NCBI GenBank assembly: GCA_903851365.1
Contig: CAINOB010000061.1
Span: 1-64,000, forward strand
Length of the DNA stretch: 64,000 nucleotides
Reading direction: 5' to 3'
From: an uncultured Bacteroidota bacterium
Lineage (GTDB): Bacteria; Bacteroidota; Bacteroidia; Bacteroidales; UBA12481
Shown: positions 46,437-55,393 of the stretch, piece after piece
How positions within the stretch are numbered: the stretch's first letter is position 1
Layout of the letters: each line of letters begins with the position of its first letter
Translations under genes and position numbers: made by a program
Notes under the pieces: generated by a model
Database searches by the model: none
Told to the model about the DNA's origin: nothing
Seen by the model: the letters and a program-made list of their open reading frames with translations, nothing else

Positions 46437-46506
46437 GAAACACGAAACACGAAACGCGTGATACGGAACTCCAAATCTTCCGGGTCACGCGTCACGTGTT
46501 TCGATC
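46437..46506. repeat. Heptameric array with inverted second half, abutting the BNR protein stop
   Basis: GAAACAC twice, GAAACGC, GTGATAC and GGAACTC are followed in the same 7-bp phase by CACGCGT, CACGTGT and TTCGATC, which are complements of the same words. It ends at 46506, directly beside the stop codon at 46507. Confidence 0.8.
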
Positions 46507-49266
46507 TTATTTCCAGCTATCCTTCATTATAACAAACCCTGCTTCCTGTTCTTTGCCGTTTACTGATAGCTTAACAGTGTATTCGCCGGGTCCGGTTTGA
46601 GTGTTCAGGAAATTGGGATCGGCACCCTGGCCGCGACCAAAACGACCACCGCCCATGCCACCCATGCCACCGCCGCCACCTGTGCGTCCGGCACCACGAG
46701 CGCCGCCTGCGCCACCTGCACGGGCCCTGTCGGCCTGTTGTTTCATTTTATCTTTTTCTTCTTGGGTGTATTCTCTTACCCGTTTCTGGTAATTCCAGGT
46801 CAGCTGATTTATTCCTGCCTGTCCGGAGGTTTTATTTTCATATAGTAACCTCTCTCCTTCATAAACTCTCATAACAACCTCTTTCACTGAGTCTTTCAAA
46901 TAGAAGGAAACCGGAACTCCGGAAATTTCACTTTCACCGGCATAATTGCTGGATGAGCTGTTGTTTTCGCTGGCGCCTTTCCATTGAACTTTGTTTTCCG
47001 GTTTAAACAGATAAAAATCGGAAGCCAGGATCTTGCTGTTGAGCTTTTCAATCCAGGAAATATCGGTAATCCAGATACTTCTTCCGTGAGTGCCAACGAT
47101 CAGGTCATTTTCGCGAGGATGAATCTTAAGGTCTTCGCAGGCTACAAAAGGCATATTTCCACGCATGGACGACCATGTTTTCCCACCGTCGATACTGACA
47201 AAAACCTGTCTTGTTGTGCCGACAAAAAGCAAATCAGGATTACGGAAATGTTCGCGGATCACACAAACCGGCTCATTAGGCAGATTGGCTGAAATCGACG
47301 TCCAGGTTTTACCGTAATCAGTGGTTTTATAAACAAACGGACGTAAATCGTCGTTCCTTAAACCGCTAAGGGTAACATAGGCTGTGGCACTGGAATAATG
47401 CGATGGCTCTACACGGCTTACCCAGTAACCCGGCCCCTTGATATTAGCAGTAACATCAATCCAGGTCTTTCCGCCATCTTTCGTCATCTGTACTTTACCA
47501 TCATCAGTGCCTACCCATAATACGCCTGCTTCGAGGTAAGATTCTTCCATGGTAACAATCGTGAAGTAGGGAACGCTTCCGGTACCGTGGACTTTCAAGG
47601 TATCATTAGCAGTAAGATCGGGACTGATTTCGGTCCAGCTTTCACCCCGGTTGGTTGATTTAACTACTTTATTACCGGCATGATAAATTGTTTTTGCATT
47701 ATGCGGAGATACTACAATCGGGGCATTCCAGGCCCAGCGATCCATCTTGGTATACTGAATATCTGCTGATTCACCGGTTACCTGATCCAGTCGGCTGATA
47801 GAGCCATTCTGCGACTCATTGTATAACCAACGGCTATCATCCCAATCCACTACATTATACATCCCGTCGCCACCACCGGTTGTTCTCCAGTCTTCCAGTT
47901 TGATGGCGCCACCGCCTTTTTTCGAGGATGGACCTTTTATGGAGCCGTTATCCTGTAATCCACCATAAACATTATAGGGATAATCAAAATCATAACCGAT
48001 AGCAACGAACTGGCCAACCGGTAGAAAATCTGGATGAAACCAGTTCAGACCTGAATCATAGGTGATTCCCAAACCATGATCAAATCCGAGTAAAAAATGC
48101 TTCGGATCTTTCGGATCGATCCACATGGCATGGTTGTCGCCACCAAAACGGAACGCTGTTTTCCAGTCTTTTCCACCGTTGGATGTTTCCCATACGCTGA
48201 TTCCGATAATGTATACATGTTCAGGAGTGGTAGGATCGATGCGCACCTGCTGATAATAATAGGCTGGTCCGCCACCGATGCTCTGGCCATCCGGACTGGC
48301 TTTTTTCCATGTTTTGCCGCCATCGTTGGAACGATAAACCTCATCGCCCTTTTCGTTCTGGCCTTTTTTCGGACCGATTCCGTTTTTCATCATTTCCCAC
48401 CGCTGGGCGGTGGTTACGCTATCAATATTACAGTTTTCGATATTGGCATAAACCACTTTCGGATTGCTTGCTGAAATATCAACACCGATGCGGCCAAGGA
48501 TGCCTTCCGGCAATCCACCTGCCAGTTTGGTCCAAGACGATCCTCCGTTGGTTGATTTATACAGTGCGCTGCCCGGACCGCCGGCATTAAATGTCCATGG
48601 CTTGCGTTCCTTATCATAGGAAGTTGCGATAAATACATCCGGATTGGTTGGATCCATCACCAGATCAACAACGCCAATTTCGCGGTTGTCCACTGTGACT
48701 TTTAAAACCTGTTTCCAGGTTTTTCCACCGTCGGTTGATTTGAAAACTCCTTTATCGCCTTTTGGGGTATACAATGGTCCTTCGGCGGCCACCCAGATGA
48801 TATCGGAATTTTTGGGATGAATGATGATCCTGCCAATATGTGATGAGTTTTTCAATCCCATATTGGTCCAGGTTTTTCCACCGTCCGTCGATTTATAAAT
48901 CCCGTCGCCATAATAGGCGGTCCGGCTGTTATTCGCTTCGCCGGTTCCAACCCATACATTTTCGGGATTTTTTTGATCGATCGCGATATCGCCAATACTG
49001 ATAGCACCTGCTTCATCGAAAACCGGTACAAAAGTGATCCCGTTATTTACGGTTTTCCACAGCCCGCCGGATGCCAGGGCGGCATAAAACGTAGCCGGAT
49101 TTTTTTCATTCACTGCAAAGTCAACGAAACGTCCGCTGTGCCTGGTTGAGCCGATGGCACGATACTTTACTTTGCTCAGAATATCTTTTGATAATTCCTG
49201 TGCATTAACGTTGATACCTGCCCATGACAAGGCAATCAGTGCAACAATAAATACGCGATTTTTCAT
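46507..49266 (-). CDS. Secreted sortilin/BNR-repeat (VPS10-like) protein
   Basis: A secreted protein of about 919 aa. The ATG at 49266 gives a clean signal peptide (MKNRVFIVALIALSWAGINVNAQ minus the last residue group); a frame from 49314 adds 16 residues. Repeated BNR/Asp-box motifs, such as STDGGKTWTNMG, STNGGSSWTK, SNDGGKTWKK, TKDGGKTW and TTDYGKTW, define one large propeller, as in VPS10/sortilin proteins of Bacteroidota. A glycine-rich spacer near residues 875-905 precedes a last beta-sandwich. Enzyme activity is not evident. It probably binds glycans or proteins outside the cell. Confidence 0.85.
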   Translation of the reverse strand: MKNRVFIVALIALSWAGINVNAQELSKDILSKVKYRAIGSTRHSGRFVDFAVNEKNPATFYAALASGGLWKTVNNGITFVPVFDEAGAISIGDIAIDQKNPENVWVGTGEANNSRTAYYGDGIYKSTDGGKTWTNMGLKNSSHIGRIIIHPKNSDIIWVAAEGPLYTPKGDKGVFKSTDGGKTWKQVLKVTVDNREIGVVDLVMDPTNPDVFIATSYDKERKPWTFNAGGPGSALYKSTNGGSSWTKLAGGLPEGILGRIGVDISASNPKVVYANIENCNIDSVTTAQRWEMMKNGIGPKKGQNEKGDEVYRSNDGGKTWKKASPDGQSIGGGPAYYYQQVRIDPTTPEHVYIIGISVWETSNGGKDWKTAFRFGGDNHAMWIDPKDPKHFLLGFDHGLGITYDSGLNWFHPDFLPVGQFVAIGYDFDYPYNVYGGLQDNGSIKGPSSKKGGGAIKLEDWRTTGGGDGMYNVVDWDDSRWLYNESQNGSISRLDQVTGESADIQYTKMDRWAWNAPIVVSPHNAKTIYHAGNKVVKSTNRGESWTEISPDLTANDTLKVHGTGSVPYFTIVTMEESYLEAGVLWVGTDDGKVQMTKDGGKTWIDVTANIKGPGYWVSRVEPSHYSSATAYVTLSGLRNDDLRPFVYKTTDYGKTWTSISANLPNEPVCVIREHFRNPDLLFVGTTRQVFVSIDGGKTWSSMRGNMPFVACEDLKIHPRENDLIVGTHGRSIWITDISWIEKLNSKILASDFYLFKPENKVQWKGASENNSSSSNYAGESEISGVPVSFYLKDSVKEVVMRVYEGERLLYENKTSGQAGINQLTWNYQKRVREYTQEEKDKMKQQADRARAGGAGGARGAGRTGGGGGMGGMGGGRFGRGQGADPNFLNTQTGPGEYTVKLSVNGKEQEAGFVIMKDSWK

Positions 49267-49500
49267 TTGACAAAAGTTTGAGGTTTCCACCTCCAAATTA
49301 GTGCAATCCTGCAATCAATGATCTGTTACCCGGTTTTCCGGATGGTGTTTTAACATGATTTAACTTTTCCTGATTTCAAGGTGTCCGCTGGTGTATCAAA
49401 ATAATACGACTTCTGCTATTGGAGTTTTTTTAATACATTGATTATTAATAATTTAGAATTGATGGTCCAAAGATTGCTAATCGATTGAAAATCATAATTA

Positions 49501-50745
49501 ATGGATCGTCCTGTATCAAAAGCGCACAAAAGAAAAGAATTGATCAGGCAACTGGCTTTTCTGTCACTGGTCATTATTATCCCATTATTGATCATCCTGT
49601 TTTTGAAGGGCGCATTTACACCGGTGATCACGCTTTCGGGGGTGGCCACGGCAAATGTTGATAAGGGAAATCTCCAGATCACTGTTCAAGGTTCGGGAAT
49701 CGTGATACCGAACTATGAAGAAGTGATAAATGCACCCTTCCGAAGTAAAGTGCTGAAAATCACAAAAACACCTGGAGCTAGGGTAAACACTGGCGATACG
49801 CTGTTGATACTCGATAATGAAATGGCGGCAAACGACCTGAATCGTCTTCAAAACGAACTGGAATTGAAAGGGATCCAGAAGGAGAAACTGAAGATCCAGA
49901 TAAAGGAAACAGAAGATGATTTCGAAATTAGTCGTCAGATTAAGGAGATCCGTGTGCAAAACCTCAAATCGGCTTATGATGCTGAAGTTTACCTCAACAA
50001 GCGTGGCGGAAGTACTAAGGATATCATGAGAAAAGCCAAAACCGAATGGGACATAGCGGTTTTGGAACTCAGTCAGGCAATTAATAATAATGCCAACCAT
50101 GTAAATGCCAGTGAGGCCGGAGTCAGGGAGCTCGAAACCGAAATCCGGATACAGAAGAATGCAATTGTCGCTGCCAGGAATCTGGTGGATCAGGCCTATG
50201 TCCGAGCTCCATTTCCTGGCAGCCTCAGTTCGTTATTAAGTCAGCCGGGAGCCATGATTTCCGAAGGACAGGAGATTGCACGTATTGCGGATTATACGAG
50301 GTACCGGATCAAAGGAACAGTCAGCAACTCCTGGGCAGGGAAGATCGCGGTGGGACAAACCGTTTTGATTCGTGATAAGGAGAAGATGTTAAATGGAAAG
50401 CTCGAGAATATCCTGCCCTCGGTGAACGAAGGAATGATGGAATGCCTGATCGGACTTGACGAAGGAGACTTATCAAACCTTCGACCAAACCAGCAGCTCG
50501 AAATCAGGGTGGTGATATCGTTTAAAGATGAGGTTCTACGCTTGCCAAACGGATCTTATTATAAGGAGCGGGGAAGTAAAACTATGTACGTAATCCGGGG
50601 CAGCAAGGCTATCCGGACCAAAGTGATTTTAGGGGAAGCCAACTTTGATTTTGTTGAAGTGATCTCCGGCCTGGAAAAAGGCGACCAGGTGATACTTACT
50701 GATTTGGCTGAGAAATATGATCATGAGGAGATGAGAGTACGATGA
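49501..50745 (+). CDS. Efflux adaptor (membrane fusion protein, HlyD/MacA type)
   Basis: A periplasmic adaptor of 414 aa anchored by one N-terminal helix (about residues 20-38). Residues about 55-80 and 210-240 form the lipoyl-like half motifs, separated by a coiled coil of about 110 residues. A beta-barrel and membrane-proximal domain follow (GQTVLIRDKEK, GDQVILTD). With the ATPase at 50861 and the two permeases downstream it makes a MacAB-like tripartite export system; no outer-membrane channel gene is in the window. Confidence 0.85.
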   Translation: MDRPVSKAHKRKELIRQLAFLSLVIIIPLLIILFLKGAFTPVITLSGVATANVDKGNLQITVQGSGIVIPNYEEVINAPFRSKVLKITKTPGARVNTGDTLLILDNEMAANDLNRLQNELELKGIQKEKLKIQIKETEDDFEISRQIKEIRVQNLKSAYDAEVYLNKRGGSTKDIMRKAKTEWDIAVLELSQAINNNANHVNASEAGVRELETEIRIQKNAIVAARNLVDQAYVRAPFPGSLSSLLSQPGAMISEGQEIARIADYTRYRIKGTVSNSWAGKIAVGQTVLIRDKEKMLNGKLENILPSVNEGMMECLIGLDEGDLSNLRPNQQLEIRVVISFKDEVLRLPNGSYYKERGSKTMYVIRGSKAIRTKVILGEANFDFVEVISGLEKGDQVILTDLAEKYDHEEMRVR

Positions 50746-50749
50746 AAAA

Positions 50750-50798
50750 CAGTCATCAGTCGGCAGTCTTCAGTCCTCAATCTTCAGTTGGCAGCCTC
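50750..50798. repeat. Heptameric array of seven CAGTCNN units
   Basis: Seven perfect-phase units starting CAGTCAT and CAGTCGG and ending CAGTTGG and CAGCCTC. It begins 4 nt after the adaptor stop and leads into the hairpin at 50804-50837. Confidence 0.9.
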
Positions 50799-50803
50799 GA
50801 AGA

Positions 50804-50837
50804 GTTGTCATCCCCGCGGAGGCGGGGACCCCGTCCC
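50804..50837. repeat. Hairpin element, TTGTCATCCC family
   Basis: Stem CCCCGC/GCGGGG (50812-50817, 50822-50827) with loop GGAG, followed by GGACC and GTCCC. It is the partner of 33242-33284, with one swapped base pair in the stem. Confidence 0.75.
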
Positions 50838-50860
50838 TTACCACGAATAATTTTTTCCCT

Positions 50861-51523
50861 ATGATAAAACTCTCAAACATCTCGAAAACCTATCGGACTC
50901 AATCGATAGAAACACTCGCACTGGACAATATAAATCTGGAAGTGAAACCCGGTGAGTTCGTTTCAGTGATGGGCCCCTCAGGCTGCGGCAAAAGTACGCT
51001 GCTCAATATTATCGGACTGCTGGATGAGCCTGACAAAGGAATTCTGCACCTCGAAGGGAACCTGATCAGTGGCTATGCCGATAAAAAGACAGCCGGACTC
51101 CGGAACCGGATGGTTGGATTCATTTTTCAGAGTTTTCACCTTATCAAGGAGCTGAATGTGTTTGATAATGTGGAGCTTCCTTTGATCTACCGGAAGATGC
51201 CATCCGGGGAAAGGAAGAAACGGGTGTATGAGGCACTCGAACAGGTGAGCCTGACAAACAGAATGCACCATTACCCCTCACAATTGTCGGGAGGCCAATG
51301 CCAGCGCACCGCCATAGCACGTGCACTCGCAGGCAATCCGGGCATTATCCTGGCTGATGAGCCGACAGGAAACCTCGACAGCACGGTGGGCAAGGAAGTC
51401 ATGAATATTCTGACTGATCTTAACAAGGCAGGAACCACGATTATGATGGTAACGCACGATGAATTGCTGGCGAAAACCACGCATCGGATTATCAGATTAT
51501 TTGACGGAAGGCTGGTCGGATAA
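50861..51523 (+). CDS. ABC transporter ATP-binding protein (MacB/LolD type)
   Basis: A 220-aa ATPase with Walker A GPSGCGKST, signature LSGGQCQR, Walker B ILADEPTGNLDS and switch MMVTHDE, all of the LolD/MacB group. It energises the two FtsX-like permeases that follow (17 nt to the first). It is preceded by the adaptor gene, with a repeat array and hairpin in the 115-nt gap. Confidence 0.93.
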   Translation: MIKLSNISKTYRTQSIETLALDNINLEVKPGEFVSVMGPSGCGKSTLLNIIGLLDEPDKGILHLEGNLISGYADKKTAGLRNRMVGFIFQSFHLIKELNVFDNVELPLIYRKMPSGERKKRVYEALEQVSLTNRMHHYPSQLSGGQCQRTAIARALAGNPGIILADEPTGNLDSTVGKEVMNILTDLNKAGTTIMMVTHDELLAKTTHRIIRLFDGRLVG

Positions 51524-51540
51524 CCCCTAAAAGAAAAGAA

Positions 51541-52816
51541 ATGTTAAAAAATTATCTGAGAACCTTCTGGAAAGTCGCTCGCCAGAATAAGCTGTTTACC
51601 TTCCTGAGCCTGTTCGGTATCAGTATGACGATCATGTTTGTGATGATATTCAGCATGACCGTTACCAAGGTGGTGAAAGGTTCCGGGCCGGAAAAGCATC
51701 TTGGGAATATTCTTGTTGCTGAGAATATGAAAGTCAGAACACAGAAAAGGGGTGGAAATGAAGTGTTCACCGAATTAGGAAGGACAGAATGCGAAGAATA
51801 TTACAAAAAAATTAAGAGTGCCGATAAGATCAGTATGTTTTTTGGGTACGATTGGGAGTTTCGGCAAAATGGGAGGCAATATACTAAAGGGTACATGGTT
51901 ACGGATGCTGAATTCTGGGAAGTATTCGATTTTGACTTTATCCTGGGCCGGCCCTATACAAAAGAGGAAGTAACTAATGGTGCCAATCTGGCTGTCATTA
52001 CGGAAAGTCTGAGAGAGCTGCTTTTTGGGAACGAAAATAATGTTTTGGGTAAAATAGTACAGTACCGTGACTTCTCCCTTACCGTTATTGGAGTTGTTGA
52101 AGACATTCCCCCCACCTCTCAAAATCTTCGGTCAGGCGTTTTCTTCCCATATACTCTTTTCCCCGCCGAAAAGCCGGATACCAGGTCATTTAGTCCTTAT
52201 TCCGGTGCTTTCTCTCTGGCCTTTAAAGCGAAGAACCGAAATCAATTTCCGGAAATTCGACGGGATTTTCAAGCGACTCTTCAGCGTATTGATGCTGCTG
52301 ATCCCAATCTGGCCCTCTTTTGTGGCAGGTCCGAATACTCAGTGGCAGAGATTGTTTGCAACCTTTGATCCTGAAGATGACTTTGGACCCTGGGCACTTT
52401 TACGAAAATACCTGTTGTGGGGCTTTGGATTTATATTTCTGCCTGCCGTAAACCTGATGGCCCTCAACTTTGCCCGGATCCGGGAAAGAGGGGAGGAAAT
52501 AGCCGTGCGAAAATCATTCGGAGCCAGCTCGGCTGTGCTGAAGGGACAGTTTATTTTCGAGAATCTGGTACTCACGGTTACCGGAGGTGTTATTGGCATT
52601 GTATTATCCTTTGTGGTGGTCGCTCTGCTGGGTAATACACTGAATATACCGGTCAAGGCAGGAACTACCGTTCCCATGAGTTTTTCATTCGATTTCCTGG
52701 TATTTGGAATTACACTGGGGGTCTGCCTTTTATTTGGTATGCTTTCAGGCGTTTTGCCTGCCATACGCATGTCGCGGATGAAACCGGTTAAATATCTGAA
52801 AGGAGGCGAAATATGA
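51541..52816 (+). pseudogene. MacB/FtsX-type permease, frameshifted
   Basis: An ABC permease of about 425 aa spread over two frames. The first, from the ATG at 51541, covers the N-terminal helix and the MacB-like periplasmic domain and ends after PNLALF. The second continues with VAGPNTQWQ, then the three C-terminal helices of FtsX with ARIRERGEEIAVRKSFGAS and PAIRMSRMKPVKYLKGG. One extra T in the run at 52318-52321 (TTTT for TTT) explains the break, so this is either a real mutation or a homopolymer sequencing error. The gene otherwise looks intact and overlaps the next permease by 4 nt. Confidence 0.8.
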
Positions 52817-54006
52817 TACGCATATTTTTTAAAACCCTTTGGAACAACCGGATGCGGAATGTGTTGGTGTTTATTGAGCTGTTCATTATATCGCTGGTAT
52901 TAGTCAACCTTACTGTTTATATTACTGAAAGGGTTCGGATCCGTAGCATCAAATCCTGCTACGATATGCGAAGTGTTGTCAGTGCACAAATAATGAACAG
53001 GGAGGATCCGAATGGTACGACTCCCCTTGATAAGCTCAATCAGGAGACTTTTAGCAGACTGAAATTGAGATTGATGTCAAACGCGATGGTTGAATCGGTT
53101 TCTTTTGCAGGTAATGCCTCTCCGTTTTTTTGTTGCCCGGAAGGATGCACTCATAAATTTGGTGAGGAGGAGGTCCATATCCATAGAATGATTGTTGATT
53201 TTGATTATGCCAAGGTGTTTAAGATTAAACCATTGAAAGGCAGATGGTTTAATGAGAGCGACCGAGCCAAGACCGTCGAGTCGATACTGATCTGTAAATC
53301 TGTAGATGAAAAATATTACAAAGGAGAGGCTGTCGGCAAGTTACTGCCAGGCAAGGGACGCTGTAGTTTTGAAATCATCGGAGTGGTGGAGGATTTTAAG
53401 CGAACCGACTATGAGGAACCAAGGGCGACAGGCTTTGTTTTGGATGAAGAGGTTAAGAATTTCAGGCATTTGGAACTCCTGGTGCGTGTAAAACCAGGTC
53501 AACAGGAGAACTTTCTAAATATATATGAGAGTGAAATATTTTCGGTAATCGATCCAAAAGTATGGTTTATCCGCAGTATGTATTCCTTTGAGAATATGCG
53601 GAGTACCGAGAATCTGGACAGGCTTCAGCGCAAATACCTTGGAGTATTACTGGCCATTTTCGTGTTGATCAATGTTTTGCTGGGTGTGATCGGTATTCTC
53701 TGGTACAACACCAATCTACGGATTCATGAGATCGGGGTAAAACGGGCGCTCGGATCGACAGGCAGATTTATCAAAACACAGTTGATTCTTGAAAACCTGT
53801 TGCTGGGCGGACTGGGTCTTCTGGTTGTGGCGTTGGTCTATATTCAGGTTCCCTCCATCAGGATAACCAAGGTGGGGCCAGGCGTGATGTACCTCGCGGT
53901 TGGTATCAGCATGGTCGTTATGGTTCTGCTAATTTTGCTTAGCACCTGGATTCCGGCATCGATAGCCTCGAAGATCCGGCCGGCAGAGGCCTTGAAAACG
54001 GAATAA
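52813..54006 (+). CDS. MacB/FtsX-type ABC permease
   Basis: An intact 397-aa permease. One helix at residues about 15-40, a periplasmic domain with a cysteine pair (FFCCPEGC), then three C-terminal helices containing the family motif IHEIGVKRALGSTGRFIKTQLILEN near residue 305, and WIPASIASKIRPAEALKTE at the end. It would pair with the permease at 51541-52816. It may allow the transporter to work as a hetero-dimer. Confidence 0.88.
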   Translation: MIRIFFKTLWNNRMRNVLVFIELFIISLVLVNLTVYITERVRIRSIKSCYDMRSVVSAQIMNREDPNGTTPLDKLNQETFSRLKLRLMSNAMVESVSFAGNASPFFCCPEGCTHKFGEEEVHIHRMIVDFDYAKVFKIKPLKGRWFNESDRAKTVESILICKSVDEKYYKGEAVGKLLPGKGRCSFEIIGVVEDFKRTDYEEPRATGFVLDEEVKNFRHLELLVRVKPGQQENFLNIYESEIFSVIDPKVWFIRSMYSFENMRSTENLDRLQRKYLGVLLAIFVLINVLLGVIGILWYNTNLRIHEIGVKRALGSTGRFIKTQLILENLLLGGLGLLVVALVYIQVPSIRITKVGPGVMYLAVGISMVVMVLLILLSTWIPASIASKIRPAEALKTE

Positions 54007-54007
54007 G

Positions 54008-54042
54008 AAGTCCTCAGTCTTCAGTACTCAGTTGGCAGCGAG
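54008..54042. repeat. Heptameric array of five CAGTCTT-type units
   Basis: AAGTCCT, CAGTCTT, CAGTACT, CAGTTGG and CAGCGAG in 7-bp phase begin 1 nt after the permease stop. The last two units match the last two of the array at 50750 (CAGTTGG, CAGC). A hairpin follows at 54047-54079. Confidence 0.85.
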
Positions 54043-54046
54043 CATT

Positions 54047-54079
54047 ATCAATAGCCCTGTACTTTAGTGCAGGGGATAG
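54047..54079. repeat. Hairpin element, TTATCAATAGCCC family
   Basis: TTATCAATAGCCC is followed by stem CCCTGTAC/GTGCAGGG (54055-54062, 54067-54074) with one G-U pair and loop TTTA. The 13-base flank is identical to the minus strand at 42311-42323. Confidence 0.75.
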
Positions 54080-54106
54080 GCGGTTAAAATATTGAATAAT
54101 AAATAG

Positions 54107-55393
54107 TTGAAAATGAAAAGAATTTTTATTGCCATTTTTCTGATCGGATTGTTATTTGGCATGGGTTCAAATATCGATTGCATTGGTCAGTCGAAGTACC
54201 TGCCCGATACCTTGATCATCAAGATGAAGCAGGAAAAAGGCAGGGGATTACTGAATTATCAGAGGGGTATAAGTGATTTGGTTTTTCGCTCGCTGGATTC
54301 ACTGGGTTTTGAGGTAATTCTTCCTGATCATATTACCGATATCAGACTGCGTGGTGAAATTGTTGATTATGATGCCTATGGCTTTCAACTCCACACCAAA
54401 GAACAAAAGGATTCTCTTAACTGGAAAGAAATTGCAGCCAGGAAAAAGTTCGATCCCTACCATCCTATTTCCCTCCGGGATAATTCGGTTTGTATGCTTA
54501 CGGGAATGAGAGGCAAGGATTCGGTTTATATTATTGATCAGAACAATAACAAGGATTTCCGCGACGATACGGTACGGTTGGTTAAGCCAATAGACCTGTA
54601 TTCCCGGGAAAAGCTAATACCCTGTGACTATACCATATTTAACGGCAAAAAATATGTAACAGCCCATACTTGGATGGCGATTGGGACGTGGCGAAGGGAA
54701 GGTCTTTGGTACCAAGTGCTTCAGCATTACACGACCGGTTTTAATCTCGATAAATCAAATTATGAACTCGAGGTTTATATATCGGAGTCAAGATTTTATA
54801 CCTATCGACCTCAGATAGCAATAATTGGCGGAAACGGAATTCGCAAGGATACTGTTGCTCCGGGTGAGTATGTCGGGGTAGGCGAGTATATCCTGCTGAA
54901 GGAGGGCGTATATCGTTTTGCCGACCTTGCCCAGGATTGCAGTTATGTTACCTTGGTGCGGGAGGACCATTATCTGGATAAATCTGGAATCCAACCGGGA
55001 CTGCTGGCTCCGGCATTCAAATGTAATACTACAAATGGTGATTCGATTTCATCAGAAACCTACAAGGGTTCGTATGTCCTGCTGGTCAACATATCAGCTT
55101 GTTATTCAGTGCCGGGCAGCCAGGAAGTATATAAAGATCTGGCTGAAAAATATGGACCGAAACTCGATATGGTGGTGATTGACCGGGCTGGGGGATATCT
55201 GAAACAGATAGAAAACTGGAATCAGGCTGGAAAACTGGTTAATGCAGATACCCCGGATAATAAAGAGTTTGCAAAAAAATATCGTCCCGATTATTGCTCA
55301 CGAACTTGTTTTCTGATTGGTCCGAATGGCCGGATCGTGGACAAATTTGAAATATTTGATTGGGAGAAAAACCTGGCCAAACATTTTAAATAA
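54107..55393 (+). CDS. Exported thioredoxin-fold (redoxin/AhpC-TSA-like) protein
   Basis: A 428-aa exported protein with a signal peptide ending near CIGQS (about residue 27). Residues 30-290 have no domain that I recognise but are rich in beta strands. Residues about 295-428 look like a redoxin of the TlpA/AhpC-TSA type (GLLAPAFKCNTTNGDSI, then SACYSVPGSQEVYKDLAEKYG and LIGPNGRIVDKF). The usual CxxC active site is not present; a single cysteine is in SACYSV, with a CSRTC motif later. Thiol activity is therefore uncertain. It is transcribed in the same direction as the transporter genes. Confidence 0.65.
   Translation: MKMKRIFIAIFLIGLLFGMGSNIDCIGQSKYLPDTLIIKMKQEKGRGLLNYQRGISDLVFRSLDSLGFEVILPDHITDIRLRGEIVDYDAYGFQLHTKEQKDSLNWKEIAARKKFDPYHPISLRDNSVCMLTGMRGKDSVYIIDQNNNKDFRDDTVRLVKPIDLYSREKLIPCDYTIFNGKKYVTAHTWMAIGTWRREGLWYQVLQHYTTGFNLDKSNYELEVYISESRFYTYRPQIAIIGGNGIRKDTVAPGEYVGVGEYILLKEGVYRFADLAQDCSYVTLVREDHYLDKSGIQPGLLAPAFKCNTTNGDSISSETYKGSYVLLVNISACYSVPGSQEVYKDLAEKYGPKLDMVVIDRAGGYLKQIENWNQAGKLVNADTPDNKEFAKKYRPDYCSRTCFLIGPNGRIVDKFEIFDWEKNLAKHFK

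Noticed and set aside
46597-46845. Open frames on the plus strand opposite the glycine-rich segment
   Set aside because: They are the complement of the BNR protein's Gly-rich codons and have no start context or homology.
33134-54042. CRISPR array
   Set aside because: Units are 7 bp without spacers, and no cas gene is present.
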